Shown: positions 8,792-16,214, counted from the first letter of the stretch. The stretch: 39,679 bases of DNA from Pseudomonadota bacterium (GCA_026399515.1 JAPLQT010000128.1:1-39679), one strand, 5' to 3'. Made by a program: numbers and translations. The notes: generated from the letters alone by a model not told the origin.

Positions 8792-9457
8792 ATGAGCCTC
8801 AGCCATTACTACGGCCAGTTCATCAATCTGCTCGCCGCCATACTGCTGCTGCTTTCGTTCGCCATGCTGGGGCAACGGCGCATCCTCTCGCTGATCAACC
8901 TGTTCATGGCGCAAGGCGCCGTGCTGTGCGCCTCGACGGTGGTGGTGGCGCTGACCACCGGCCAGTCGCATCTCTACTGGTCGGCGCTGATCACCCTGGT
9001 GCTCAAGGTCTTCCTGCTGCCCTGGATCCTGCATCGCCTGATACGCCGCCTCAACGTCAAATGGGACGTCGAAACCCTGATCAATATCCCCACCACCATG
9101 CTGATCGGCATCGTCCTGGTGATCTTCTCATTCAACCTGGCGCTGCCGATTTCCGAACTGGCGGGAACCGTCACCCGCTCCCTGCTGGGCATCGCCATGG
9201 CCTGCGTGCTGCTGGCTTTCCTGATGATGATCACGCGTTCGAAGGCGGTGCCGCAGGTGATCGGCTTCCTGTCGATGGAAAACGGCCTGTTCTTCGCCGC
9301 GACCTCGGCCACTTATGGCATGCCCATGGTGGTCGAACTGGGGATCGCCCTCGACGTGCTGGTCGGGACGATCATCCTGGGCGTGTTCTTCTTCCAGATC
9401 CGCGAGAAGTTCGAGTCTCTCGACATCCGGCACCTTGAGCAGTTGAAGGAAGACTGA
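8792..9457 (+). CDS. hyfE: HyfE-like membrane subunit (NuoK-related), right cluster
   Basis: A 221-residue hydrophobic protein of the HyfE family with six to seven predicted membrane helices. The block VPQVIGFLSMENGLFFAATS followed by YGMPMVVELGIALDVLVG holds the membrane glutamates characteristic of NuoK-like subunits. The protein ends in a charged tail (REKFESLDIRHLEQLKED). Its stop TGA overlaps the ATG of the hyfF-like gene (TGATG). It lacks the Pro/Glu-rich tail seen in the left-cluster paralogue. Confidence 0.92.
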   Translation: MSLSHYYGQFINLLAAILLLLSFAMLGQRRILSLINLFMAQGAVLCASTVVVALTTGQSHLYWSALITLVLKVFLLPWILHRLIRRLNVKWDVETLINIPTTMLIGIVLVIFSFNLALPISELAGTVTRSLLGIAMACVLLAFLMMITRSKAVPQVIGFLSMENGLFFAATSATYGMPMVVELGIALDVLVGTIILGVFFFQIREKFESLDIRHLEQLKED

Positions 9458-10905
9458 TGGAATTCCTTCTGGTCCTCGGCATTCCCCTGCTCGGCGGCAT
9501 CGTCCTGGCGTTGTTCGGCCACCGGCAACGCGCCACCGAAGTGAACATCGTCTTCAGCTTCCTGACCTTTCTGGCCGCGATCGCGCTGACCAAGCGCATC
9601 ATCGACGGCGGGCCGGAGCGCTTCTACGACGAGCAATTCTTCATCGATCCGTTCAATGTCTTCCTGGTGGCGCTGACGGCTTTCGTCGGCTTCACCACGT
9701 CGGTGTTTTCCCGTCCTTACATGCGCATCGAGCATGACCACGGCCGACTTACCTCGGGCCGTCTGCGGCTGTATCACAGCATGTTCCAGTTGTTCATGTT
9801 CACCATGCTGCTGGCCTTGACGACCAACAACATGGGCATCCTGTGGGTGGCCATGGAGGCCGCGACGCTGACCACCGTGCTGCTGGTCTCGCTCTACCGC
9901 ACGTCCGCTTCACTGGAAGCGGCATGGAAATATTTCATCCTGTGCGGCGTGGGCATCGCTCAGGCCTTGTTCGGCACCATCCTGTTGTATTTCGCCGCCG
10001 AAAAACTGCTCGGCCACGGCGGCGGGGCGTTGCTGTGGACCCACCTCGACGCGGTCAAGGGGCAACTCGAACCGACGGTGATGTCGCTCGCTTTCGTCTT
10101 CCTGCTGGTCGGCTACGGCACCAAGGTCGGCCTGGTGCCGCTGCACAACTGGCTGCCCGACGCCCATGCGGAAGGCCCGACGCCGGTTTCCGCGGTGCTC
10201 TCCGGCCTGCTGCTGAACGTCGCGCTGTATGCCGTGGTGCGTTGCAAGGTGCTCACCGATGGGGCGCTGCACAGCACCCTGGCGGGCACCCTGATGATGG
10301 GTTTCGGCCTACTGTCGGTGGTGGTGGCGGCCTTCTTCCTGTCGCGGCAGAAAGACATCAAGCGCATGTTCGCCTACTCCTCGGTGGAACACATGGGCAT
10401 CGTCACTTTCGCCTTCGGCATGGGCGGCCCGGTGGCGAGCTTCGGCGGCCTGCTGCACATGACGGTGCACAGCCTCACCAAGTCGGCGATCTTCTTCGCC
10501 GTCGGCCATGCCACACAGAAAAGCGGCACGCAGTTGATGGAGCATATCCGCGGCCTGCTGAAAATCAGCCCGACCATAGGCTGGGGACTGATGCTCGGCA
10601 CTCTGGCGATCCTCGGCATGCCGCCTTTCGGCGTCTTCGCCAGCGAGTTCCTGATCCTCACCACCGCCATGAGACAGCAGCCGTGGGCCACACCCTTCCT
10701 GCTTGTGGCGTTGGGCGTGGCCTTCGCCTCGATTTTCGGCAAGGTCCAGCCGATGGTGTTCGGCGAGAGCAGCCTGCGCACCCTGCCGCATAAGCCGGCG
10801 ATGCTGCCGGTGTTCGTGCATCTGGCCCTGGTGTTGATGCTGGGCCTGTGGATCCCGCCCTACCTGGCCGACTGGTACCGGCAGGCGGCCAGGTTCATCG
10901 GATAA
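9457..10905 (+). CDS. hyfF: HyfF-like proton-translocating membrane subunit (NuoN/NuoM type), right cluster
   Basis: A 482-residue antiporter-like subunit, second of the two in this cluster, so the complex would have two potential proton channels plus the NuoH/NuoK modules. Visible signatures are the acidic residue in ILWVAMEAATLTTVLLVSLY, the lysine in GYGTKVGLVPLHNWLPDAH, and HMTVHSLTKSAIFFAVGHAT. The N-terminus MEFLLVLGIPLLGGIVLALF is a normal first helix. The start overlaps the hyfE stop and only three bases separate its stop from the hyfG-like ATG. Length and motifs are intact. Confidence 0.93.
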   Translation: MEFLLVLGIPLLGGIVLALFGHRQRATEVNIVFSFLTFLAAIALTKRIIDGGPERFYDEQFFIDPFNVFLVALTAFVGFTTSVFSRPYMRIEHDHGRLTSGRLRLYHSMFQLFMFTMLLALTTNNMGILWVAMEAATLTTVLLVSLYRTSASLEAAWKYFILCGVGIAQALFGTILLYFAAEKLLGHGGGALLWTHLDAVKGQLEPTVMSLAFVFLLVGYGTKVGLVPLHNWLPDAHAEGPTPVSAVLSGLLLNVALYAVVRCKVLTDGALHSTLAGTLMMGFGLLSVVVAAFFLSRQKDIKRMFAYSSVEHMGIVTFAFGMGGPVASFGGLLHMTVHSLTKSAIFFAVGHATQKSGTQLMEHIRGLLKISPTIGWGLMLGTLAILGMPPFGVFASEFLILTTAMRQQPWATPFLLVALGVAFASIFGKVQPMVFGESSLRTLPHKPAMLPVFVHLALVLMLGLWIPPYLADWYRQAARFIG

Positions 10906-10908
10906 GCC

Positions 10909-12462
10909 ATGCAGATCCTCAACCACTCCCTGCAATTCGAAGCGCTGCCCGGCGCACTGGCCGCTTATCGCGCCACCGCCGACGAGGCGCGATTATTGTC
11001 GTTCGCCAGCAGCGTGCGACAATCCGGCGGCCGCTTCGTGGCCTTGTGGGGCAGCGACGAGCGCGACAGAAACGCGGGCTTTGCGCTGCATGCCGCCTTC
11101 GGCATCGCCGAAGGCCTGGCCTTGGTGACGCTGCCCTTGCCTGCCGACAATCCTGAATATCCCGATCTCGCGGAAATCTTTCCCGCCGCCAATCGCCTGC
11201 AACGCGCCACCTACGACTTGCTGGGCATCCGCTCCCGCGGCGAAGACCAGCGGCCCTGGCTGCGCCACGCCAACTGGCCGGCGGACTATTTCCCGCTGCG
11301 CCGCGACAGCGACCCGGCCCAGCAATTCGAGACCCAGAACGAGGAATACGCCTTCGTTCGCGTCGAAGGCGACGGCGTGCACGAGATACCGGTCGGCCCC
11401 ATCCACGCGGGTATCATCGAACCGGGTCACTTCCGCTTCTCCATCGTCGGCGAGAAAGTGCTGCGCCTCGAACAACGCCTCGGCTGGACCCACAAGGGCA
11501 TCGAGAAACGCTTCGAACAACTGCCGTTGAGCGACGGCTACAAGCTGGCCGGCCGCGTTTCCGGCGATACGACGGTGGCATTCTCCTGGGCCTACTGCCT
11601 AGCCGCCGAGACGCTCACCGGCTGCACGCCGCCGCCGCGCGCCCTGTGGCTGCGCGCCTTGCTGCTGGAGCGCGAGCGCATCGCCAACCATCTCGGCGAC
11701 CTCGGCTATCTCGGCAACGATGCCGCGCTGTCTTTCGGACTCGCCCAGTTCCTGCGCCTCAAGGAAGACTGGCAGCGGCTGTCGGATCAACTCTTCGGCC
11801 ACCGCTACCTGATGGACCGCATCGTTCCCGGGGGAGTGGCCTGCGACCTGCCGCCCGGCGGCGGCGCGCTGATGCTGGCCCAGTGCGAAAGCATCGAACG
11901 CGAGGTCCGCATCCTCAAGGACATCTACGACGAGCACGCCGGATTGCAGGATCGCTTCCTCACCACCGGCCGGCTGCTGCCGGCACTGGCCGGCGAGTTG
12001 TCCATCTCGGGCCTGGTCGGCCGCGCCAGCAGCCAGACCTGGGACCTGCGCGGGCAGAATCCGATCGCCCCCTATGACCAACTCAACGTCCAGGTCGCCT
12101 CGCACCGCAACGGCGACGTGGCGGCCCGCGTCGCCGTACGTTTCGACGAAATCTTCGAGGCGCTGCGGGCGACACGCCAAATCCTGGTGGTGCTGACGGA
12201 TGAGCTATGCCGCGACTTGATCGAGCCCCTTCCATCCGCCCGCGATGGCGCCTTCGGCGTCGGCTGGATCGAAGGCTGGCGCGGGGATGTTCTCGTCGCG
12301 CTGGAAGCCGGCCCGGACGGCAGCATCCGGCGCTGCCATTGCCACGATGCCTCCTCGCGTATCTGGCCGGCGCTGGAGCACGCGGTGATGGGCAACATCG
12401 TGCCGGATTTCCCGCTGATCAATAAATCCTTCAACCTGTCCTACAGCGGACAGGACGTTTAA
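10909..12462 (+). CDS. hyfG: HyfG/NuoCD-like large subunit lacking the [NiFe] site (Ehr type)
   Basis: A 517-residue fusion of a NuoC-like domain (about 1-140) and a NuoD/hydrogenase-large-subunit-like domain (about 150-517). The family frame is clear: VGPIHAGIIEPGHFRFSIVG near 162-181 and WTHKGIEKRFEQLPLSDGYK after it. The nickel-binding motifs are gone. L1, which should read RxCGxC, is R216-V-S218-G-D-T221; L2, normally DPCYSC near the C-terminus, is N509-L-S511-Y-S-G514. All four Ni ligands are therefore replaced, so it cannot bind a NiFe(CN)2CO centre. This is the hallmark of energy-converting-hydrogenase-related (Ehr) complexes, which resemble complex I more than a hydrogenase. Its substrate is unknown; a quinone or another redox carrier near the N2-type cluster of HyfI is an inference. 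A 152-bp gap with a GC-rich repeat follows. Confidence 0.92.
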   Translation: MQILNHSLQFEALPGALAAYRATADEARLLSFASSVRQSGGRFVALWGSDERDRNAGFALHAAFGIAEGLALVTLPLPADNPEYPDLAEIFPAANRLQRATYDLLGIRSRGEDQRPWLRHANWPADYFPLRRDSDPAQQFETQNEEYAFVRVEGDGVHEIPVGPIHAGIIEPGHFRFSIVGEKVLRLEQRLGWTHKGIEKRFEQLPLSDGYKLAGRVSGDTTVAFSWAYCLAAETLTGCTPPPRALWLRALLLERERIANHLGDLGYLGNDAALSFGLAQFLRLKEDWQRLSDQLFGHRYLMDRIVPGGVACDLPPGGGALMLAQCESIEREVRILKDIYDEHAGLQDRFLTTGRLLPALAGELSISGLVGRASSQTWDLRGQNPIAPYDQLNVQVASHRNGDVAARVAVRFDEIFEALRATRQILVVLTDELCRDLIEPLPSARDGAFGVGWIEGWRGDVLVALEAGPDGSIRRCHCHDASSRIWPALEHAVMGNIVPDFPLINKSFNLSYSGQDV

Positions 12463-12517
12463 CTCGCAGCGTCGACTGACCACTCCCGTGCCATGAAATT
12501 GCTCAAAACCCTAATTG

Positions 12518-12600
12518 ACGCCCCCACCCCCAGCCCCCGCCCGGGCGGGGGTCAAAAATTGCTCGCTGCGCTCGTGGGTTACGGGGCGCTACGCAACTGG
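12518..12600. repeat. GC-rich intergenic repeat-like element in the hyfG-hyfI gap
   Basis: The only long gap in the right operon holds a C-rich run (CCCCCACCCCCAGCCCCCG) passing into the palindrome CCCGCCCGGGCGGG, then an AT-richer tail. It resembles the GC-rich dyad elements common between betaproteobacterial genes. Immediately upstream (12493) is ATGAAATTGCTCAAA, strikingly like the real hyfI start ATGTACCAGTTGCTCAAA at 12615. A 39-codon frame from 12493 crosses the element and stops at 12612. This suggests the element landed at the original start of hyfI. The G-rich strand could also form a quadruplex. Confidence 0.5.
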
Positions 12601-12614
12601 GTTTCACGTTAACT

Positions 12615-13124
12615 ATGTACCAGTTGCTCAAACAAATCATCGTCACCGGCATCAAGACCGAGGTGCCGCCTGTCGCCGACGAAGCCTTGCGCGTCATCGC
12701 CCAACGCCTGGAAAAGGCGATGCTGGACACGCTGGGCCGCGCCCTCGTGATCCGCCAGATCGACGCCGGCTCCTGCAACGGCTGCGAGTTGGAGATCCAC
12801 GCGCTCGGCAATGCCTACTACAACCTCGAAGGCCTCGGCATCCGCTTCGCCGCGAGCCCCCGCCACGCCGACCTACTGCTGGTCACCGGGCCGGTGGCCA
12901 AGAACATGGAAGTCGCCCTCAAGCGCGCTTACGACGCCACGCCGGAACCCAAGCTGGTGGTCGCCGTCGGCGAGTGCGGCTGCGGCGGCGGCATCTTCGG
13001 CGAAAGCTACGCCAGTTGCGGCCGGGTTGCCAATGTCATTCCGGTGGATGTCGCCGTGCCCGGCTGCCCGCCAACGCCGCTGGCGCTGATGCAAGGCATC
13101 CTCACCGCCATCGGCGGGAAATAG
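12615..13124 (+). CDS. hyfI: HyfI/NuoB-like [4Fe-4S] small subunit, right cluster
   Basis: A 169-residue electron-transfer subunit of the NuoB/HycG/HyfI family, carrying the last Fe-S cluster (N2-like) of the redox arm. All four ligand positions are present: C54 and C57 in DAGSCNGCELE, C121 in VAVGECGCGGG, and C151 in VPGCPPTPLAL. The central block LLLVTGPVAKNMEVALKRAY is typical. The CxxC spacing is of the hydrogenase type, unlike the tandem CC of complex I NuoB. The start at 12615 lacks a good ribosome-binding site, probably because of the repeat element inserted upstream. No polyferredoxin gene (HyfH/NuoI-like) or HyfA-like ferredoxin gene accompanies it, so electron entry must differ from that of formate hydrogenlyase. 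Confidence 0.92.
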   Translation: MYQLLKQIIVTGIKTEVPPVADEALRVIAQRLEKAMLDTLGRALVIRQIDAGSCNGCELEIHALGNAYYNLEGLGIRFAASPRHADLLLVTGPVAKNMEVALKRAYDATPEPKLVVAVGECGCGGGIFGESYASCGRVANVIPVDVAVPGCPPTPLALMQGILTAIGGK

Positions 13125-13132
13125 GCGCAGGC

Positions 13133-13405
13133 ATGGAAACGCGCCGTCTCATCATCCAGGGACTGGTCCAGGGCGTCGCCTACCGCTACCACATGTGCCA
13201 CGAGGCGCACCGCCTGGGCGTTTGCGGCTGGGTGCGAAACCGCCGCGACGGCTCTGTAGAAGCCCTGGTCAGCGGCGATGCCTCAGCCGTCGCCGCCATC
13301 ATCACCTGGGCCCGCCACGGCCCGCCTTCAGCCGACGTGAGCAATGTGGCGGTCGAACTGGCGGAAGAATCCTGCGACGGCTTCGAGGAACGGCCCAGCG
13401 TGTAG
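13133..13405 (+). CDS. acyP: Acylphosphatase
   Basis: A 90-residue acylphosphatase, which hydrolyses carboxyl-phosphate anhydrides such as acetyl phosphate and carbamoyl phosphate in the cytoplasm. The two signature motifs are present: the phosphate-binding loop IQGLVQGVAYR with catalytic R18, and GWVRNRRDGSVE with catalytic N36. The length is normal for the family. It begins 8 bases after the hyfI-like stop, so it is the last gene of the right Ehr-type operon. Co-transcription with a respiratory complex is unusual and may be incidental, or may point to an acyl-phosphate-linked substrate; the latter is speculation. Confidence 0.93.
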   Translation: METRRLIIQGLVQGVAYRYHMCHEAHRLGVCGWVRNRRDGSVEALVSGDASAVAAIITWARHGPPSADVSNVAVELAEESCDGFEERPSV

Positions 13406-13850
13406 ATACCTCTCACGTCTCGAGATGATCGAGATGGTTGATATCCACTCTTGCTTGTTCGGAACACAAAAACCTGGGCAGAAATCAATCCAGTGAGAGA
13501 AACGCAAAAGTCTAAAGTTGGTCGGGAAAGTCAGTATGACAACCTCGACAGTCGCCTCATCGGCCTCAACGGCCATTCGCGCCTGCATGACATGGGGATA
13601 TACCCGGCGAATTTGAGCGTCAGTTGGCAGAAAAATCGAACTGGCGCCTTTGGCCAGGTCCTGTCACTCGTATTTTCGCTCCATTGCTGGCGTTGGCCTT
13701 ACGCGATGGCTCGGAAGCAGCCACTGGATTGACGCGATTAATTCTTTTCGCCTGACTTCGGCAATGCAGTGTTTGGTGCCATCGGCCACTGGCTGTTTCT
13801 TGGAACCCCAAATCCCCTTCCCCGGAGATTTCTGAACACGCCACCAAGCA
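13406..13850. other. Gene-poor stretch with a possible decayed coding tail
   Basis: There is no convincing complete gene in these 445 bp. One plus-strand frame without a start (about 13595-13745) reads like a real protein end: EFERQLAEKSNWRLWPGPV, then RIFAPLLALALRDGSEAATG, then a stop. It is preceded in frame by a TGA and has no Shine-Dalgarno site, so it may be the remnant of a lost gene. Base composition is less GC-rich than in the flanking Hyf-like genes. I recognise no insertion sequence or attC site. Confidence 0.35.
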
Positions 13851-13870
13851 TCAACTATAACATTAGTTGA
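13851..13870. promoter_or_regulatory. BlaI-type operator 1
   Basis: A perfect dyad with 7-bp arms, TCAACTA and TAGTTGA, around a 6-bp spacer. It overlaps the -35 box TTGACA at 13867-13872. It has the same layout as operator 2, 43 bp downstream (centre to centre, about four helical turns). BlaI/MecI repressors bind ACTA/TAGT-containing dyads of this kind as dimers. Confidence 0.75.
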
Positions 13871-13894
13871 CAAACGGATTCACCGTGTTATTCT
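13867..13894 (+). promoter_or_regulatory. Promoter of the blaI-type / M56 peptidase operon
   Basis: TTGACA (13867-13872), a 16-bp spacer, and TATTCT (13889-13894). The perfect -35 box lies within operator 1 and the start site falls within operator 2, so a bound repressor would occlude both the polymerase site and the start. Confidence 0.7.
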
Positions 13895-13913
13895 CTACTA
13901 ACGATATAGTAGA
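13894..13913. promoter_or_regulatory. BlaI-type operator 2
   Basis: A perfect dyad with 7-bp arms, TCTACTA and TAGTAGA, around the 6-bp spacer ACGATA. It covers the expected transcription start and ends 6 bp before the ATG of the repressor gene. It shares the geometry and the inner ACTA/TAGT cores of operator 1. Confidence 0.75.
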
Positions 13914-13919
13914 TAAAAC

Positions 13920-14297
13920 ATGAAACTCACCCTGACCGACCGCGAAGCGGATGTGATGCAAGTGCTTTGGGACAACGGACCATCGGTCGTAGCCGAGGTA
14001 CGCCAACTCCTCGCCGACCCGCTGGCCTACACCACGGTGCTTACCGTGCTTCAAACGCTCGAAACCAAGGGCTTCGTCGGACACGAGGCAGAAGGGCGCG
14101 GATACCGCTACTTTGCCTCCGTCAAGCAGCAAACCGTGCGCAAGAGCGCCCTCAAGCACTTGACCGACAAACTGTTCAATGGATCCACCGAGCTGTTGTT
14201 TGCGCATTTGGTCTCAGACAAGAAACTGACCGCCGATCAAGTCAAACGCATGCGCCAGTTGCTAAAGGATCCAAATTACCCAAAGGAGCGCACATGA
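13920..14297 (+). CDS. blaI: BlaI/MecI/CopY-family transcriptional repressor
   Basis: A 125-residue winged-helix repressor of the BlaI/MecI family. The N-terminus LTLTDREADVMQVLWDNGPS with TVLTVLQTLETKGFVGHEAEGRGYRYF is the DNA-binding domain (about 1-75). The C-terminal helices after KSALKHLTDKLFNGS form the dimerisation part, where proteolysis normally inactivates the repressor. It sits directly upstream of an M56 metallopeptidase gene, overlapping it by ATGA, the classic BlaI-BlaR1 arrangement. Two matched dyads cover its own promoter, so it should repress its own operon. No beta-lactamase or other obvious resistance gene lies nearby, so the true target is unknown. Confidence 0.92.
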   Translation: MKLTLTDREADVMQVLWDNGPSVVAEVRQLLADPLAYTTVLTVLQTLETKGFVGHEAEGRGYRYFASVKQQTVRKSALKHLTDKLFNGSTELLFAHLVSDKKLTADQVKRMRQLLKDPNYPKERT

Positions 14298-15859
14298 TCG
14301 CCTGGATGAGCTATGTGGTCGTCGTCACCCTGGCCCTCAGCGTCGCGGCCCTGCTGGCAGAACGCGCGGCACGCCAGTATCTTGTGCCGGGTCGTTGGAT
14401 TTGGGCGCTGGCCATCGTTGCCTCCCTGCTGTTACCCACAGTCATTTCATCCGTGTCCATCGAGGTACCAAGTCTATTTTCGCCCGCTGTATCACAAAAG
14501 CTGGTTGTTCTGCGCGAAGCAACGTCAGTCCGCTTGCCCTCCAACTTCTGGGGCACGTCTGTGAAAGAATCTGCCAGCTTCGCCGCCGGTACCAATGTCT
14601 TGCTAAAAACACTCTGGACTGTTGCCTCAGCATCCATCCTGCTGGGGCTTTTGATCAACGCCGTGCTAGTGACGCGACGCAAGCGGCGGTGGCCAACAGC
14701 CACTCTGCGCAATACGCCGGTCTATGTCGCACCGGATGTGGGGCCCGCGGTGGTCGGCTTACTCAGGCCCCGCATCGTCGTGCCGGAGTGGCTCTTGCGA
14801 GCCCCGCCAAGCCAGCAAGATCTGGTGCTGGCACATGAGCAATCCCACCTCGACGCCTTCGACCCGCAACTCCTGAGCGTCGCGCTGTGCCTGCTGGTCG
14901 CCATGCCCTGGAATTTTCCGCTGTGGTGGCAACTCGGACGTTTGCGTCGCTCGATTGAAGTGGATTGCGATGCCCGGGTATTACGGGGTGGACACAAGCT
15001 GACAGACTACGGAGAGACATTATTGGCCGTGGGTCAACGCAAGTCGAACTTCCTCGGTGTCGTGGCGGCCATGTCTGAATCCACCTCGTTTCTTGAAGAA
15101 AGGATCACCATCATGTTGAACAAACCCGCCAAATGGGCTCGAACGACCGCTGTAACGCTGGGCTGCCTGTCACTGGCCATGGTCGGCATTGCCGCCGAAG
15201 TCAGTCCGCCAAATGCTACTGGTACCAGCGCGGATCAAGCGCAAGTCGTGATGCTGGACGCCAAGTTGCTTGCAAAATATGAGGGCTACTACCGCTACGG
15301 CGAGAATCAATTGGTGCAAGTCACAGTCGATGGTCAGCGTCTGTTCTCACAAGCACTAGGGCAACCTAGAATTGAGGTTTTCGCCAAGAGCGAAACCGAA
15401 TTCTTTGCCAATAACGGGAACGCAGGCACCGTCGTTCTGGATGCAAAGGGGCTAGTAACCGCAGTCGTGTTGCACCAGAATGGGCAAAGCGACATCAATA
15501 TGCCGCGCATCGACGATACGCTCGCAAAACAAATCACAGCTGCTTTCGATGCAAAGGTGAAGAGCCAATTAGCAAGCCCTGGCACCGAGGCCGCCTTGCG
15601 TCGCCTGATCACCCAGATTCGGCAGGATCCTCCCAATGTAGACGGTACGAGTGGACCGCTCGCTGCCGCCATCAAGAAGTATCACGCACAAATGCAAAAT
15701 GCGCTCGCCGGACTTGGCGAGGTAATCTCGATGGAGTTCGTCGGTGTCTCAGACTCGGGTGCTGACAAGTACTTCGTGCGTTACGAGCACGGCACAAGAA
15801 CCTGGCAAATCACGCTCGGCCCCACCGGATTGATCGATGGCGCACGGATGTCTCCATAG
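14294..15859 (+). CDS. M56-family membrane metallopeptidase with DUF3471-like C-terminal region
   Basis: A 521-residue BlaR1/MecR1-related sensor protease. The start ATG at 14294 follows AGGAG by a good spacing and overlaps the repressor stop. The N-terminal half has several membrane helices and a zinc motif HEQSH (in VLAHEQSHLDAFDPQLLSVA, about residues 180-200), which is the M56 gluzincin site that would cleave the repressor. A further helix (TAVTLGCLSLAMVGIAAEV) leads to an extracytoplasmic part that is not the penicillin-binding sensor domain of BlaR1. It starts with LLAKYEGYYRYGENQLVQV and RLFSQALGQPRIEVFAKSET, resembling DUF3471, followed by an unassigned domain. The signal sensed is thus unlikely to be a beta-lactam. 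Confidence 0.85.
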   Translation: MIAWMSYVVVVTLALSVAALLAERAARQYLVPGRWIWALAIVASLLLPTVISSVSIEVPSLFSPAVSQKLVVLREATSVRLPSNFWGTSVKESASFAAGTNVLLKTLWTVASASILLGLLINAVLVTRRKRRWPTATLRNTPVYVAPDVGPAVVGLLRPRIVVPEWLLRAPPSQQDLVLAHEQSHLDAFDPQLLSVALCLLVAMPWNFPLWWQLGRLRRSIEVDCDARVLRGGHKLTDYGETLLAVGQRKSNFLGVVAAMSESTSFLEERITIMLNKPAKWARTTAVTLGCLSLAMVGIAAEVSPPNATGTSADQAQVVMLDAKLLAKYEGYYRYGENQLVQVTVDGQRLFSQALGQPRIEVFAKSETEFFANNGNAGTVVLDAKGLVTAVVLHQNGQSDINMPRIDDTLAKQITAAFDAKVKSQLASPGTEAALRRLITQIRQDPPNVDGTSGPLAAAIKKYHAQMQNALAGLGEVISMEFVGVSDSGADKYFVRYEHGTRTWQITLGPTGLIDGARMSP

Positions 15860-15999
15860 TGCCTGACAACACGCGTCCAACGCCGACATCTAAGCGACCG
15901 GGCTGTTCAACTAGTGACCGTTTCCCGGTTGACGACTAATGGTCGGGACACGACTCCGTCGCCATTCCACTTCTGTGTGGGGATGGATTGAGCTCAAGA

Positions 16000-16214
16000 T
16001 CACCAGAGTTTTTTGCGCCGCGGGTGCCTGGCCAGATCGGTTCTGTCTTCGGCGCAGCCTGCTGCTTCTTGATGAACCCAAGCAGCAGGACCATCGTTTG
16101 ACCGTCCAGGGCGACGCGAGCTATGCGATTGTGCAGTTTAATCCTGACTTCCCAAATGTCACCGCCCAGGCGATCCACCAATGGCATTCCGAGAGGTCAG
16201 CCGAACTGGACAGT
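16000..16214 (-). pseudogene. Remnant of a RelE/HigB-type (phage Gp49-like) toxin
   Basis: On the minus strand the frame TVQFG-stop-PLGMPLVDRLGG continues as DIWEVRIKLHNRIARV and TMVLLLGFIKKQQAAPKT. This is the C-terminal half of the Gp49/HigB toxin family, whose usual landmarks are PLVKxLGxGLWELR, NRIAR and LLHGFIKKxxKTP. The remnant has an in-frame TGA at 16197-16199 and a few missing residues after IARV. It also needs a frame change after KKQQAAPKT to reach the expected ending DLARHPRRKKLW at 16000. The N-terminal half is absent and no antitoxin follows. It is a dead toxin gene beside the intact HicAB module. Confidence 0.7.

Noticed and set aside
10909-12462. A functional [NiFe] hydrogenase 4
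   Set aside because: All four nickel-binding cysteines are replaced and no maturation or formate dehydrogenase genes are present.
14294-15859. A true BlaR1 beta-lactam receptor
   Set aside because: The C-terminal half lacks the SxxK and KTG-type penicillin-binding motifs and begins with a DUF3471-like region; no beta-lactamase gene is nearby.
15860-15935. An integron attC site (a GTCCAAC core-like heptamer after the M56 gene)
   Set aside because: No matching GTTRRRY core or full folded attC structure could be found, and no integrase gene is present.
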